Positions 36,767-46,440 of a DNA stretch of 64,000 nucleotides are shown here, piece after piece (position 1 is the stretch's first letter; every line of letters starts with the position of its first letter). The DNA lies in assembly GCF_004341825.1 (NCBI RefSeq), contig NZ_SMAG01000002.1:62001-126000 (forward strand). The letters are read 5' to 3'. Source of the stretch: Hazenella coriacea. Lineage in GTDB: Bacteria > Bacillota > Bacilli > Thermoactinomycetales > Thermoactinomycetaceae. Both the position numbers and the translations under genes were made by a program. The notes under the pieces are model-generated. The model was not told where the DNA came from. It saw only the letters and a list, made by a program, of their open reading frames with translations, and did no database searches.

Positions 36767-37372
36767 ATGTCTTCCATTACAGTTGGAGTTTATTTAGGTA
36801 AAAAGGATCGTTTAGTTCGTTACTGGTACGAGATTCTTCCAAAAGGTCAATTCCCAATGTTGGTGAAGTACTGTATTCAGTCTTACTTAAGAAACAATTA
36901 CTTTCCATTACAGTCGATTTGTGATGCTCGGACCTTGAAAGAGCAAATTCAATCTCGAAGCGAGTATGTACCTACACAAAGAAATGTTACCTTTACACCT
37001 GAAGATGGACCTGTTTATCAATGGATTAAAAGTTTGGAAAGTGGCTACCGTAGTGAGGAAATTAAGAATATTCTTAAAGAGACAGTGGTACATACTCTGT
37101 TGAATGATCAACCATTATTTCCTCCACACGGACTTGGGCAATCTCCTTTTAATCCGATGGAAGTCAATGAATCCCAAGGTTCTTTTCAACCTTATAGTGA
37201 AGAGTCCCAGAAGATCAAAGTGTTTAAGCGGGATCAAGTTCCTGTAGAGGAATCATATAGTGGAACTGCTTGGGAAAATGTTCCGAACTATAAGGAAGAA
37301 GTCGTAGGTGAACTAGAGGGGAAAGAAAAAGCATCTAAAGGGTTCACTCATCTTGTCAACTATTTAGGTTGA
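36767..37372 (+). CDS. Predicted ribbon-helix-helix protein with C-terminal LG tail; unknown function
   Basis: 201 residues. Residues 1-47 read SITVGVYLGKKDRLVRYWYEILPKGQFPMLVKYCIQSYLRNNY: one strand, then two helices joined at PKGQ, the layout of ribbon-helix-helix domains such as plasmid ParR. The middle is unremarkable and the last third polar. It ends GFTHLVNYLG, matching GLHSLINNLG at the end of the 502-residue protein encoded beside the ParM-type gene. I do not recognise a named family. GGAGGTGG precedes the ATG. It is monocistronic, with terminators on both sides. Confidence 0.65.
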   Translation: MSSITVGVYLGKKDRLVRYWYEILPKGQFPMLVKYCIQSYLRNNYFPLQSICDARTLKEQIQSRSEYVPTQRNVTFTPEDGPVYQWIKSLESGYRSEEIKNILKETVVHTLLNDQPLFPPHGLGQSPFNPMEVNESQGSFQPYSEESQKIKVFKRDQVPVEESYSGTAWENVPNYKEEVVGELEGKEKASKGFTHLVNYLG

Positions 37373-37519
37373 GGCATGAGATCAGTGACTAAAAGTGATT
37401 TTCAACCGTAACTTGGATCCGTTTGTCATGTAGGTGAACAATTTCCACACGAAAACAGACATCAAGTTTATAGACAATAAGGGATAGATCGGTGGAAAGA
37501 TCGATGAGGAGTCAATCAT

Positions 37520-37566
37520 AAAAGGAGTCCGTGATAAGTAAGATACGGGCTCCTTTCGGTTTTTTA
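37520..37566 (+). terminator. Terminator in the 37.4-37.7 kb spacer
   Basis: AAAGGAGTCCGT/ACGGGCTCCTTT stem over 12 bases, then CGGTTTTTT. Nothing else is recognised in 37373-37688. Confidence 0.8.
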
Positions 37567-37688
37567 ATCGAAATTTGATAGAGTTTGTCGAAACAAGGAG
37601 AACCAGAAGGATTATTCTCGATCCTAGTTGAAGAAATCACAACGTAATGGTTCATAAAATGTAAAAATAGGTTGAAAAGGAGCATATT

Positions 37689-39485
37689 TTGACGGATGAG
37701 GGAGTGGAAGAAAGGGTGTTGGACTTTAGTAATACCTATGAGACGAGGCAGTTATATGATTGGATGAATCAATGGTTTGCCGATAGTCCCACTTTTCTTT
37801 GGACCATCGTGGGAGTGGTAACTGCGATGCTCCTTGGAGTTTTATTTTTTCCCCAAAAGTGGTTACTCCATATACCTGTATATGGCTATATGACATTCAT
37901 CCTAGTTTTAGTTGCATTCCTTGATATATTAACTCAGAAAATTCCAATGATCACGATCTATCTCATCATGGTTGGATATGTTTTATTCCGTGCTAATGGT
38001 GAGGATCCCAAAATTGTAACCTCTGCTTTTGCTATTGTTTTTATACTTATTGAATCGTTTACAATTTGGCATCAACTGATGATCTTGGAATTACTTAGCC
38101 ATTCCATACTTTTTCTTTGGATTGGTTGGATGAGTACTCAAGTAAGAACATTCTTTTATAAGGTTCGAAAAATGAAAGATAAGAATCGACACCTGATCGG
38201 CAAAATGAGAAATGCCCAGAAACAACTTCATCAATTTAACCATGAGTTACAACGAACCTATTATATTGATTATCTAACAGGATTATATAACTTTGGTGGG
38301 TTTCAAGAACAAGTGATTCGAAGCTTGGCTCGCTGTGGTTTTCATCAATCGTATCATGTGATTTGTTTGGATTTGACAGGCTTTAAGCAGATAAATATGT
38401 CAAAGGGAATGGACGTAGGAGACCAAATTTTAAAAGAGATTGCTTCCCAGTTAATGAGACGATTACCACCATCGGCACATGTAGCAAGATATGATGGTGA
38501 TCAATTTGCTGTTGGGGTGATGGGAGATCAGGCAGTGTTTCGTCGCTGTTTGGAGACGATGGAAAAAGTGATGCTGGAATTACAAGCAGACCGGCGGGTG
38601 CTTCATCATTGCATTGGAACGGCTTCGTATCCTCGAGAGGCTACCTCGGGAGCCGAATTGGTACGACTCGCAGAACAACGATTAGCTACTGAACAACGCA
38701 GACTGAGACATAAAGAAGAAGAGCGTCGGCGTCACTTAGAAAAATTATCAGTGGTGGGACAGCTAGCAGCTGGTTTAGCTCATGAGATTCGAAATCCTTT
38801 GACTTCAATCCGTGGATTTGTACAGATTTCAGCGATGGAATCAGAGGCTGTGAAGAAATGGGAATCAATTATTCTCCCTGAGATCGATCGGATTAACGAT
38901 TTACTCAAACAATTTCTAAACTTGAGTGAATCAAGACCCACTCGATATACCCGATTTGAACTGGATCAGCTGATGAATGATGTGATTCGATTATTACAGC
39001 CCAAAGCTTTTCTGATGGGGCATGATTTAATTGCTCAAGCCCCTTTAAAGCCTATCGAGATGGAAGCTGATGCTGAGCAGGTGAAACAGGTGCTGATCAA
39101 CTTGATCCAAAATGGCTTGGAGGCCTTAGAGGATAAGGGAAAGATTGAAGTGAGATGGAAAGAGATGAAGGGGAGAGTTAGCATCCGAATTCATGATACA
39201 GGCAGTGGGATCCATCCCAATCACTTCGCCAAAATATTCGACCCCTTTTTTACGACGAAAGGAGAAGGGACGGGAATGGGGCTTTCGATCTGTCATCGTA
39301 TCATTACGGATCATCAAGGACAGATCCAAGTTGCGAGCCAACCTAATCAGGGTACCACATTTCTATTACATCTTCCATTGAAGCGAAATAACGAAGAGAG
39401 TCATCAAGCCAAGCGGAAGGATCCCCATTTTTATCATACAGAGCCTCCTTCCCCATTTTTACACCAAGAACGCAGTGTGAGATAA
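37689..39485 (+). CDS. Membrane histidine kinase with degenerate GGDEF domain (sporulation-kinase type)
   Basis: 598 residues. Several N-terminal membrane helices (about 35-160), then a GGDEF-type domain (about 195-345, YIDYLTGLYNFGGFQEQ ... ARYDGDQFAVGV) whose catalytic GGDEF is replaced by DGDQF, so no c-di-GMP synthesis is expected. A histidine kinase follows: LAAGLAHEIRNPLTSIRGFVQ (phospho-His), NLIQNGLEA, DTGSGIHPNHFAKIFDPFFTTKGEGTGMGLSI. The HisKA/ATPase half resembles Bacillus KinA-E and Spo0B-feeding kinases; no receiver is adjacent. TTG start with AAGGAG upstream. Confidence 0.82.
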   Translation: MTDEGVEERVLDFSNTYETRQLYDWMNQWFADSPTFLWTIVGVVTAMLLGVLFFPQKWLLHIPVYGYMTFILVLVAFLDILTQKIPMITIYLIMVGYVLFRANGEDPKIVTSAFAIVFILIESFTIWHQLMILELLSHSILFLWIGWMSTQVRTFFYKVRKMKDKNRHLIGKMRNAQKQLHQFNHELQRTYYIDYLTGLYNFGGFQEQVIRSLARCGFHQSYHVICLDLTGFKQINMSKGMDVGDQILKEIASQLMRRLPPSAHVARYDGDQFAVGVMGDQAVFRRCLETMEKVMLELQADRRVLHHCIGTASYPREATSGAELVRLAEQRLATEQRRLRHKEEERRRHLEKLSVVGQLAAGLAHEIRNPLTSIRGFVQISAMESEAVKKWESIILPEIDRINDLLKQFLNLSESRPTRYTRFELDQLMNDVIRLLQPKAFLMGHDLIAQAPLKPIEMEADAEQVKQVLINLIQNGLEALEDKGKIEVRWKEMKGRVSIRIHDTGSGIHPNHFAKIFDPFFTTKGEGTGMGLSICHRIITDHQGQIQVASQPNQGTTFLLHLPLKRNNEESHQAKRKDPHFYHTEPPSPFLHQERSVR

Positions 39486-39510
39486 TAAGGCGAAAGAGGA
39501 GGATGAAGGG

Positions 39511-40002
39511 ATGAATAACAAGAAAAATACCCAATTTAATATCATTAATAACAGATCGACCACTCACGGAAATTATTATACAGGTACGATCAGTTTAAAT
39601 AACTTGTCATCGGTATTGATCGATGAGGATCGTGCTAAGATTGACTTAGGATTGATTCATGCTAAAAGTGCAGTAGAACGTGGGATCAAATTTGTTCCCA
39701 ATAAAGATGAAGTCCCCAATGGAAAGTTATATTGGGTAGTTTGGGTTGCTGTAGACCGTAACGAACAAGGTAGCTACTATGCTGGAGTAGCTGCTTGTCC
39801 CATGATGATTGATCGGGAGAATCGAAGAGGCTGGAAAAACCTTGCGGATCATGTCAATCGGATGGATGATGTCCTCAAACGAAGAATCAAGTTAGATGGA
39901 CTGGATGAAGTAGGAAGGAAGGCGTTAAAAGAGCTTTTGGTAAATCATAACCCAGAGATGTGGGAAAATAGTTGTCAAGAGCTAAAAGATCTTTTAAGTT
40001 GA
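39511..40002 (+). CDS. ywhD: YwhD family protein
   Basis: 163 residues. YwhD signatures: FNIINNRSTTHG, the DRAKIDLGLIHAKSAVERGIKFV block, PNGKLYWVVWVAVDRNEQG and DHVNRMDDVLKRRI. Function unknown. In B. subtilis ywhD precedes pbpG-speE-speB; here the same order holds but about 2 kb of accessory DNA separates them. AGAGGAGGATG precedes the ATG. Confidence 0.88.
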   Translation: MNNKKNTQFNIINNRSTTHGNYYTGTISLNNLSSVLIDEDRAKIDLGLIHAKSAVERGIKFVPNKDEVPNGKLYWVVWVAVDRNEQGSYYAGVAACPMMIDRENRRGWKNLADHVNRMDDVLKRRIKLDGLDEVGRKALKELLVNHNPEMWENSCQELKDLLS

Positions 40003-40093
40003 AAATTGAATTGTATGTGAACAAATACGTTCACATCTTGTCGGTCTGATGGTCCGGGAGTACACTGGAATTATGGTTTCGGAACCTTTTGCT

Positions 40094-40150
40094 AGGACAC
40101 AAAAATGGCGGGCCTTTATTTATATGGGTTCGCCATTTTTGTGTCCTTTT
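40094..40150. terminator. Long perfect hairpin, bidirectional terminator
   Basis: AGGACACAAAAATGGCG and CGCCATTTTTGTGTCCT form a 17-bp perfect stem over a 20-base loop, followed by TTTT. Convergent position fits ywhD and the degraded minus-strand frame. Confidence 0.8.
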
Positions 40151-40551
40151 ATGTATGAATGGGTGTATAGTTCCGCTGGATTTGTTGAATCTGTCGGGCT
40201 TCTTCGAATGACGATATTGTATATAGGGAAATCAGAGTCAATCATGAGTCGGGTATCTTCATTTACTTGATAATAACTCCATAACCATTTTAAATTTTCG
40301 ACTAAATCATTGATATGACTGATACACCGAATTCCTGCATACCCGAGACTTAAACTATATGGAAATGTATGATTGTCATCAAGAGTTTTCACATAGAATT
40401 CAACGGCCTTTGGTGGATATCCTAGAATGATTCCTAGTTCACGATGAAATGCAGAGGAACGTGGAGAGAGATGATGAGTAGCTTGGAGAAATTGCTGTTT
40501 CAGTTTCTCACTTTGAAAGAATAAAAAAAATTGGTCATCTGTATCGAAAAT
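40120..40551 (-). pseudogene. Remnant of a minus-strand gene lacking its 5' end
   Basis: The frame is open for about 143 codons and coding-like (ELGIILGYPPKAVEFYV; GYAGIRCISHINDLVENLKWLW), but runs into an in-frame TAG at 40552-40554 with no upstream start. The only internal start is GTG 40392, without a ribosome site. The LGYP element recalls DUF3793 proteins, though the rest does not clearly fit. Probably a truncated gene. Confidence 0.4.
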
Positions 40552-40611
40552 CTAGATATCTTAGGTTACACGTTTAGTTTCACCACAACGTGGACAGGCA
40601 GGCTTGCCCAT

Positions 40612-40904
40612 ACATGATAACCCCAAATATTAATAATTTGACTGTGGTAATCAGTATGACTAGAGTGTATGATGTATTCTTATTACTGACATTATATAAG
40701 TCTAGGTACAAATACTCAACTGAATATTTGTAATATTAAATCCAAAATAACTTAAGTCCACCTTTCTTGTTACAGCCTTATAAATACACTTGTTTTGTAA
40801 ATAAATACAACAATACGATAGATTATTTAGATATTTATAAATAGAAGGTATTTATCTTACTCGCATAGAAGTTTAGTGGAGCGAAGTATTAAGGGGGTTG
40901 CAAT
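40612..40904. other. AT-rich spacer without recognised feature
   Basis: No hairpin or ORF with a ribosome site until AAGGGGG before the gene at 40905. Confidence 0.4.
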
Positions 40905-41096
40905 ATGAAAAATAGATTACAAGAACCAGACCATAAAGAAATTTCAAACGAACAACAACGAATATATGAAAGTGGGAGTGAACGAAAAGAACGGATTCAA
41001 AGGGAGATTCAAGAACTTTATGAAGATTTGGATCAATGGATTGCTGTCACGGAAGAAGATAGTATCACAGGTCGGTGGCGATTAGGACTCTGGTAA
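40905..41096 (+). CDS. Hypothetical 63-residue charged protein
   Basis: Predicted long helix rich in E, K, R and Q (HKEISNEQQRIYESGSERKE). AAGGGGG precedes the ATG by eight bases, which supports translation. No family recognised. Confidence 0.5.
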   Translation: MKNRLQEPDHKEISNEQQRIYESGSERKERIQREIQELYEDLDQWIAVTEEDSITGRWRLGLW

Positions 41097-41229
41097 GAAA
41101 TCATTTGATCCATGTTCAATATATTGCAAATATAATTTAGTAAATATAACAAATATTTTTAAAAATTATAACTGCGACTTCTGATATTTCTCCTCTATTT
41201 GGTCAACCTAAAGGTAAGGAGGAGATGGT

Positions 41230-41460
41230 ATGTCCCACTTAGGTGAAGTCGAATTGTATGCAAAACATGGGGGCGTTCACTTAATTGTGAATGTACCTGA
41301 AGAAAAAATCAACCAATATGTAAGTCAACTCCCTGAATCCAAGCGAGAAAGCATGTATACCGTCATGAAAGAATTAGAAAAAGTAGGTTATATTTCTTTG
41401 CCTAATGATGGTGTCTTTGCTGATGGTGAAGGAAATTTAGGGGGAAGTGACGATTGTTAG
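41230..41460 (+). CDS. Hypothetical 76-residue acidic protein
   Basis: SHLGEVELYAKHGGVHLIVNVPEEKINQYVSQLPESKRESMYTVMKELEKVGYI gives a short strand-strand-helix pattern and an acidic, Gly-rich end (ADGEGNLGGSDDC). AAGGAGGAG precedes the ATG and a strong hairpin follows. No family recognised. Confidence 0.55.
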   Translation: MSHLGEVELYAKHGGVHLIVNVPEEKINQYVSQLPESKRESMYTVMKELEKVGYISLPNDGVFADGEGNLGGSDDC

Positions 41461-41502
41461 AAACAAGCTCACCTTCTTGAAGTGAAGGTGAGCTTGTTTC
41501 TA
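41459..41502. terminator. 18-bp perfect hairpin between convergent small genes
   Basis: AGAAACAAGCTCACCTTC and its perfect complement over TTGAAGT. The T-run is short, so stem stability rather than the U-tract must act. Confidence 0.65.
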
Positions 41503-41522
41503 GATTAATCTTAGAGGGCTAC

Positions 41523-41912
41523 TTATTCATCAAGCTCAAGGGTGTCATAATATGGTTTTTTACTAAAACGCATCCATCCATCCTCTTCGTCATCATCGAG
41601 ACATGGATAGTGTAATCCTCCCCAGGTAGAGTTGCCCAGGGAAATAAGGTCAATGGGCTCATCCAAGTCTTCAGGTTGATATAACAAATCAAAGTCATTG
41701 GGCTCGGAGAAATAAAACATAGCTTTGAATAATGTTGTATCAACAACAACTGAAATAAGCTTTTGCACTGTTTTAATTTGCTCAGATGATAAGGTTGAGA
41801 GGAACTTTTTAAAGTCAGACTTAAAGCTGGATTCACTGCTGATAATTGAGCGATCTCTAATCTGCATGATTAACTTTGCGAACTCCTCAAGTGCTTTTTC
41901 TTCGAGATCCAA
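41523..41912 (-). CDS. Hypothetical 129-residue acidic protein
   Basis: N-terminal helices (LEEKALEEFAKLIMQIRDRS; LSSEQIKTVQKLISVVVDTTLFKAMFYF), then an acidic C-terminal half (LDDDEEDGWMRF). It starts at TTG 41912 with GGAGGAG upstream. Small acidic helical proteins of this kind are often immunity proteins, but I recognise no family. Confidence 0.55.
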   Translation of the reverse strand: MDLEEKALEEFAKLIMQIRDRSIISSESSFKSDFKKFLSTLSSEQIKTVQKLISVVVDTTLFKAMFYFSEPNDFDLLYQPEDLDEPIDLISLGNSTWGGLHYPCLDDDEEDGWMRFSKKPYYDTLELDE

Positions 41913-42057
41913 GGTTTAATAGCTCCTCCATAAGGGGTTATAATATATAGTTTATTTATACTTTTACTATAATACAGTAATTGTTCTATATATAAACAAA
42001 TAAACCTTTCTATTACAGAAAGGTTTATCTATTTTCTATTTATCGCTTTGTCATGAT

Positions 42058-44106
42058 CTAAATCCCCTTAATCCAATCGATGATTTTATCCCATAACGAA
42101 GGCTCTGGGGAAGGGAGGGTTACAGGTTTAGGATGAAGATGGCAGATTTGTTTAGGTTCTGTGCCACTGACAAAATATTCGATTCGTGTCTGGGTACAGG
42201 CTGGAGTGGCCAACTTACCGGTTTGGGTGTCGATGGTTACGCCTTTCACTCCGGGGGGAATCGCAAATACGCTGGAGGAGCGATTGGCGGTGGCCTGTTT
42301 CATGTAAGAGCCCCAGATGTATTGAGATAATCGTGCTTCTGCATGGGGAAGTTTACGTCCTCGATCATAGCCGACCCATACGGTGGTTACGAGGTCAGGG
42401 GTATAGCCAGCGAGCCATCCATCCCAGTCAGTGGTTCCTGTTTTTCCAGCGATGGGACGAGAAAACATTTGTTTCACTCGATGTCCGGTTCCGCCCGGTT
42501 CAAATACACTAGACATCAGGTGAGTTAACAGAAATGTGTGTGTGGGTGAAGCCACCTGTGTATAGGTGTTACTCTCTTCGACGAGGATTCGTCCATATGG
42601 ATCAGTGATTTTGATAATCCCTGTTAATGGATATTGTTTTCCTCCCGCGGCAATGGTGGCATATGCTTGTGTCAGTTCAAAGGGTGACATTGGATATGCT
42701 CCTAAAGCGAGGGAAGGAGTTGGTTTCATCTCACTTTTGATACCTAGTTTTTTGGCGGTTTCGATCGTTTGGTCAATCCCGATTTGTAACTCAGTGCTGA
42801 CAGCGTAGATGTTATCGGAGCGAGCGATCGCTTCTCGTAAAGTAATCGGTCTGTAGGCATATTGATTTCGATAGTTATTCGGTTTATAGACATTTCCTTG
42901 GAACGCAAAGGCAGTTGGCTGGCTATCGATCTGGGTTAGAGCAGTAAATCCTTGTTCTAGGGCTCCTAGATAAAGAAGTGGCTTAAAGGAAGAGCCGGGC
43001 TGGCGACGAGCAAAGACACGGTTAAATTGGGATTGACGATAATCTTTGCCGCCGATCATCGCTTTAATATGACCGTTATGGGGATCCACGGAGATGAGAG
43101 CCCCTTGAAGGTCAGAATGATTGTCTAGGTGTTGTTTGACGGCTTGTTCAGCCATGGTTTGAAGTTTAGGGTCTAATGTCGTATATATTTTTAAGCCACC
43201 ATGTCGTACTACGGATTCTTCAAGACCATATTTTGCTACTACTGTCTGTACTAAATAATCTCGAAAATAGTTGGCTTTCACATGGTTGAGCTTCTGCGGT
43301 TGATAGATGGCGATGTGTTGATTCTTAGCAGTATCTGCTTCTTGAGCGGTGATCATCTTATTTTTAACCATTAGATTTAAAATATGTTGTTGTCGTTGTT
43401 GAATCCGCTCAGGGTGTTGATAAGGGGAATACATCTCAGGTCCACGAGGTATACCTGCGAGATAAGCCGATTCAGCCAAAGCTAGGTCTTTCGCAGACTT
43501 TTGTAGGTACATATGAGCGGCACTCCCCACACCATAAGCGCCATGACCATAGTAGATTTCATTTAGATACATTTCCAGGATTTCATCTTTGGAGTAATTG
43601 ATCTCTAATTGAAGCGTATAGATCGCTTCTTTAAACTTTCTGGTCCAAGTCCGGTCATGGGTCAGATAAAGATTTCTGGCAAGTTGTTGTGTAATGGTAC
43701 TAGCCCCTTGAACCACACGTCCCTCTTTGAGGTTAACAAGGGTGGCACGCAAAATCCCTTTGAGAGAGAAACCGCTATGCTCATAAAAGGTACGATCTTC
43801 TGCGGCTAAAGTAGCTTGAATCAGAGATCGTGGCATCTCTTCTAATCGGATGGGTTCTCTCTTTTGACCTGGTTCCATCTGTCCAATCCACTCCCCTTGT
43901 TCGGTGTAGATTTGGCTTGGGATGACGGAGTCAGGGGGAGGCAATGGCTTGGAACGTAGGTAGAGATAACTTAGCCCGATGATACAAATGAAGATCAAAA
44001 AAGTGAAAAAGAGGTTACGTATGAATCGTTGACTTTGTTTAACTATTTTCCAGCCGATCAATGACTGAAGAATAAGATGATCTGATGTGTTTTTTTGTTC
44101 ATCCAT
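42058..44106 (-). CDS. pbpG: Class A penicillin-binding protein (PbpG-like, 1A family)
   Basis: Bifunctional peptidoglycan synthase, 682 residues. One N-terminal membrane helix (FFTFLIFICIIGLSYLYL), glycosyltransferase domain with EDRTFYEHSGFSLKGILRA, GASTITQQLARN and EMYLNEIYYGHGAYGVGSAA, and a transpeptidase domain with GSSFKP (Ser nucleophile), SDN and KTGTT. B. subtilis PbpG (YwhE), important in spore wall synthesis, occupies the same position before speE. The gene is minus-strand here, divergent from speE. GAAGGAG precedes the ATG. Confidence 0.92.
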   Translation of the reverse strand: MDEQKNTSDHLILQSLIGWKIVKQSQRFIRNLFFTFLIFICIIGLSYLYLRSKPLPPPDSVIPSQIYTEQGEWIGQMEPGQKREPIRLEEMPRSLIQATLAAEDRTFYEHSGFSLKGILRATLVNLKEGRVVQGASTITQQLARNLYLTHDRTWTRKFKEAIYTLQLEINYSKDEILEMYLNEIYYGHGAYGVGSAAHMYLQKSAKDLALAESAYLAGIPRGPEMYSPYQHPERIQQRQQHILNLMVKNKMITAQEADTAKNQHIAIYQPQKLNHVKANYFRDYLVQTVVAKYGLEESVVRHGGLKIYTTLDPKLQTMAEQAVKQHLDNHSDLQGALISVDPHNGHIKAMIGGKDYRQSQFNRVFARRQPGSSFKPLLYLGALEQGFTALTQIDSQPTAFAFQGNVYKPNNYRNQYAYRPITLREAIARSDNIYAVSTELQIGIDQTIETAKKLGIKSEMKPTPSLALGAYPMSPFELTQAYATIAAGGKQYPLTGIIKITDPYGRILVEESNTYTQVASPTHTFLLTHLMSSVFEPGGTGHRVKQMFSRPIAGKTGTTDWDGWLAGYTPDLVTTVWVGYDRGRKLPHAEARLSQYIWGSYMKQATANRSSSVFAIPPGVKGVTIDTQTGKLATPACTQTRIEYFVSGTEPKQICHLHPKPVTLPSPEPSLWDKIIDWIKGI

Positions 44107-44590
44107 GCGACAAACTCCTTCTCGGGGTTGTACCAGCGAATACCAAAATAAGGGAAGGCAAGAATATTATGCGGAATAACATGGAAGAATATACCTGATA
44201 AATAAATGACTCAAGTTAGATCTTAGAAAAAATAAATGGTGGAAAAAAAGATTGTACTTGATAAAGACATGCTTTATTCTTAGTAAAGATATCGAGGCTC
44301 TGGTCCATCGATGGGTTGACACTATTCCAATCAAATGATTGTTGTTTGGGGAATCGTGTTGATGTATCAACAATCAGGAGTCGATTTTTCGCATGAAATA
44401 GATTTTGTGCTGTTTCGGATCTCTAAGCTTTTTTGAGAGGTACAAGCACATGGAGAGTAAAAATCGAGCTGTGTGTTTTTGAGGATTTGGGAAATTGTTT
44501 CTCTGCTGAAGGGTATTTGTGGGCATGATGATCAGTATGAGAGAGACAATGATGTGACTTAGAGATGGGTTATACGAGGAAGGGGCAATC
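44107..44590. other. Divergent promoter region pbpG/speE, nothing distinctive
   Basis: 484 bases, AT-rich. Open frames on the minus strand here lack ribosome sites and family resemblance. No convincing riboswitch or operator seen. Confidence 0.4.
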
Positions 44591-45439
44591 ATGATGGATA
44601 TGGAATTATGGTATACAGAAAAACAAACAAAAAATCATGGAATTACTACGAAAATAAATAAAACTATATATCATGATCAATCGGAGTTTCAAACTTTAGA
44701 TGTGATTGAGACCGAAGAGTTTGGAAATATGCTGGTGTTAGATGGCATGGTGATGACAACAGATCGGGATGAGTTCGTCTATCATGAGATGATTACGCAT
44801 GTGGCGATGAATACGCATCCAAATCCGCAACATGTACTGGTTGTTGGTGGCGGGGATGGAGGAGCGATTCGTGAAGTTCTCCGTTACCCTACTGTGACAC
44901 AAGCGGTATTAGCCGAAATTGATGGAAAAGTGATCGAAGCCTCTAAAGAATATTTTCCGCAGATTGCTTCAGGGTTAACAGATGTACGGGTTGATCTTCA
45001 GGTTGCTGACGGAATTAAGCATATTCAAGAAAACAAAGGAAAGTATGATGTGATTCTCGTAGATTCGACAGAGCCAGTAGGACCTGCGGTGGGTTTATTT
45101 CAAAAGCCTTTTTATGAAGGGATCTATGAAGCACTGAAAGAAGATGGAATTATGGTAGCTCAGACGGAATCCCCTTGGTTTAATCAGGATTTAATTCGCC
45201 AAGTATTTCGTGATATCTCGAATACATTTCCAGTCACTCGGTTGTATACAGCGAGTATTCCTACTTATCCAAGTGGCTTGTGGAGCTTCACTATTGGTTC
45301 GAAAAAGTATGATCCGTTGACAGTAGCAGATAGTGATTTGCATTCATTTGATACGAAATATTATCGTCCTGAGATGCATAAAGCTCTTTTCCAATTACCT
45401 GTATTTGTACAGGAGCTACTCACTGGAGAGGAGAAATAG
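44591..45439 (+). CDS. speE: Spermidine synthase
   Basis: Transfers aminopropyl from decarboxylated SAM to putrescine. 282 residues. [15 protein letters not shown] at the start, then [14 protein letters not shown], the dcSAM-binding [28 protein letters not shown] and [14 protein letters not shown]. It pairs with speB in an agmatine-to-spermidine operon, as in Bacillus. Confidence 0.95.
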   Translation: MMDMELWYTEKQTKNHGITTKINKTIYHDQSEFQTLDVIETEEFGNMLVLDGMVMTTDRDEFVYHEMITHVAMNTHPNPQHVLVVGGGDGGAIREVLRYPTVTQAVLAEIDGKVIEASKEYFPQIASGLTDVRVDLQVADGIKHIQENKGKYDVILVDSTEPVGPAVGLFQKPFYEGIYEALKEDGIMVAQTESPWFNQDLIRQVFRDISNTFPVTRLYTASIPTYPSGLWSFTIGSKKYDPLTVADSDLHSFDTKYYRPEMHKALFQLPVFVQELLTGEEK

Positions 45440-45442
45440 AGA

Positions 45443-46315
45443 ATGCGTTTTGAGGAAGCTTATTCGGGAAACGTATTTATTGGCGCTAGCATGGATTTAG
45501 AGAAATCCCAAGCGGTTTTATATGGCATGCCCATGGATTGGACAGTTACATATCGTCCCGGCTCTCGATTTGGTCCCGCAAGAATCCGGGAAGCTTCTCT
45601 GGTTCATGAAGAGTATAGCCATTACTTGCGTCGGGAACTTACTGAAATGACTTATTATGATGCAGGAGATATCCCACTTGCCTTTGGGAATCCAGAGAAA
45701 AGCTTACAACAAATTGCTAGCTTTGTCGGAAAGGTACTTGATCTAGGTAAAGTGCCGATTGGGATGGGTGGCGAACATTTGGTGTCTTGGCCTGTTGTCC
45801 AAGAAGTTTACAAAAGGTTTCCAGATCTAGCCGTGATTCATATCGATGCTCATGCCGATCTACGAACAGATTACGAAGGAGAGCCTTACTCGCACTCGAC
45901 TCCACTACGAAAAATTAGTGAATTAATTGGTGGCGAGCACGTATACCAATTTGGGATTCGTTCGATGACCAAAGAGGAAGTCACCTATACCGAAGAGGCA
46001 GGTATTCATTTTTATCCTTTTGATGTACTGGAGCCGCTTCAGAAGTGCTTACCCCAATTAGCGGGTCGACCTGTCTATGTTACTATTGATATCGATGCTT
46101 TGGACCCTGCGCATGCACCTGGAACAGGGACACCTGAACCAGGCGGAATCACTTCCAAAGAGATGTTGGCAGCGGTTCATGCGATCGCACAGTCACAAGT
46201 CCAAGTTGTAGGTGCTGATCTAGTTGAGGTAGCTCCTGTGTATGATCATAGTGAACAAACCCCAATCCTAGCAGCCAAATTAATTCGTGAAATGTTGTTG
46301 GGCTTTATCAAGTAA
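45443..46315 (+). CDS. speB: Agmatinase
   Basis: Hydrolyses agmatine to putrescine and urea. 290 residues of the ureohydrolase family with binuclear manganese ligands in GGEHLVSWP, HIDAHADLR and TIDIDALDPAHAPGTGTPEPGG. GGAGAGG precedes the ATG, four bases after speE. A terminator follows. Confidence 0.95.
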   Translation: MRFEEAYSGNVFIGASMDLEKSQAVLYGMPMDWTVTYRPGSRFGPARIREASLVHEEYSHYLRRELTEMTYYDAGDIPLAFGNPEKSLQQIASFVGKVLDLGKVPIGMGGEHLVSWPVVQEVYKRFPDLAVIHIDAHADLRTDYEGEPYSHSTPLRKISELIGGEHVYQFGIRSMTKEEVTYTEEAGIHFYPFDVLEPLQKCLPQLAGRPVYVTIDIDALDPAHAPGTGTPEPGGITSKEMLAAVHAIAQSQVQVVGADLVEVAPVYDHSEQTPILAAKLIREMLLGFIK

Positions 46316-46336
46316 TGATTCGTCGAGTTTATCAAC

Positions 46337-46371
46337 AACCTTCCCCTTGATCAGTGAGGGAAGGTTTTTTC
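46337..46371 (+). terminator. Terminator after speE-speB
   Basis: AACCTTCCC/GGGAAGGTT stem over 12 bases then TTTTTT. Confidence 0.9.
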
Positions 46372-46440
46372 CATACATTCTGTTTGGCAGGTGGATCGAG
46401 TGGTGGTAAGATAGTTTTGTTCACATCGAAAGGAGCGGCA

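Noticed and set aside
44167-44592. Minus-strand ORFs of 68 and 72 codons upstream of speE
   Set aside because: No ribosome sites and low-complexity translation; treated as non-coding spacer.
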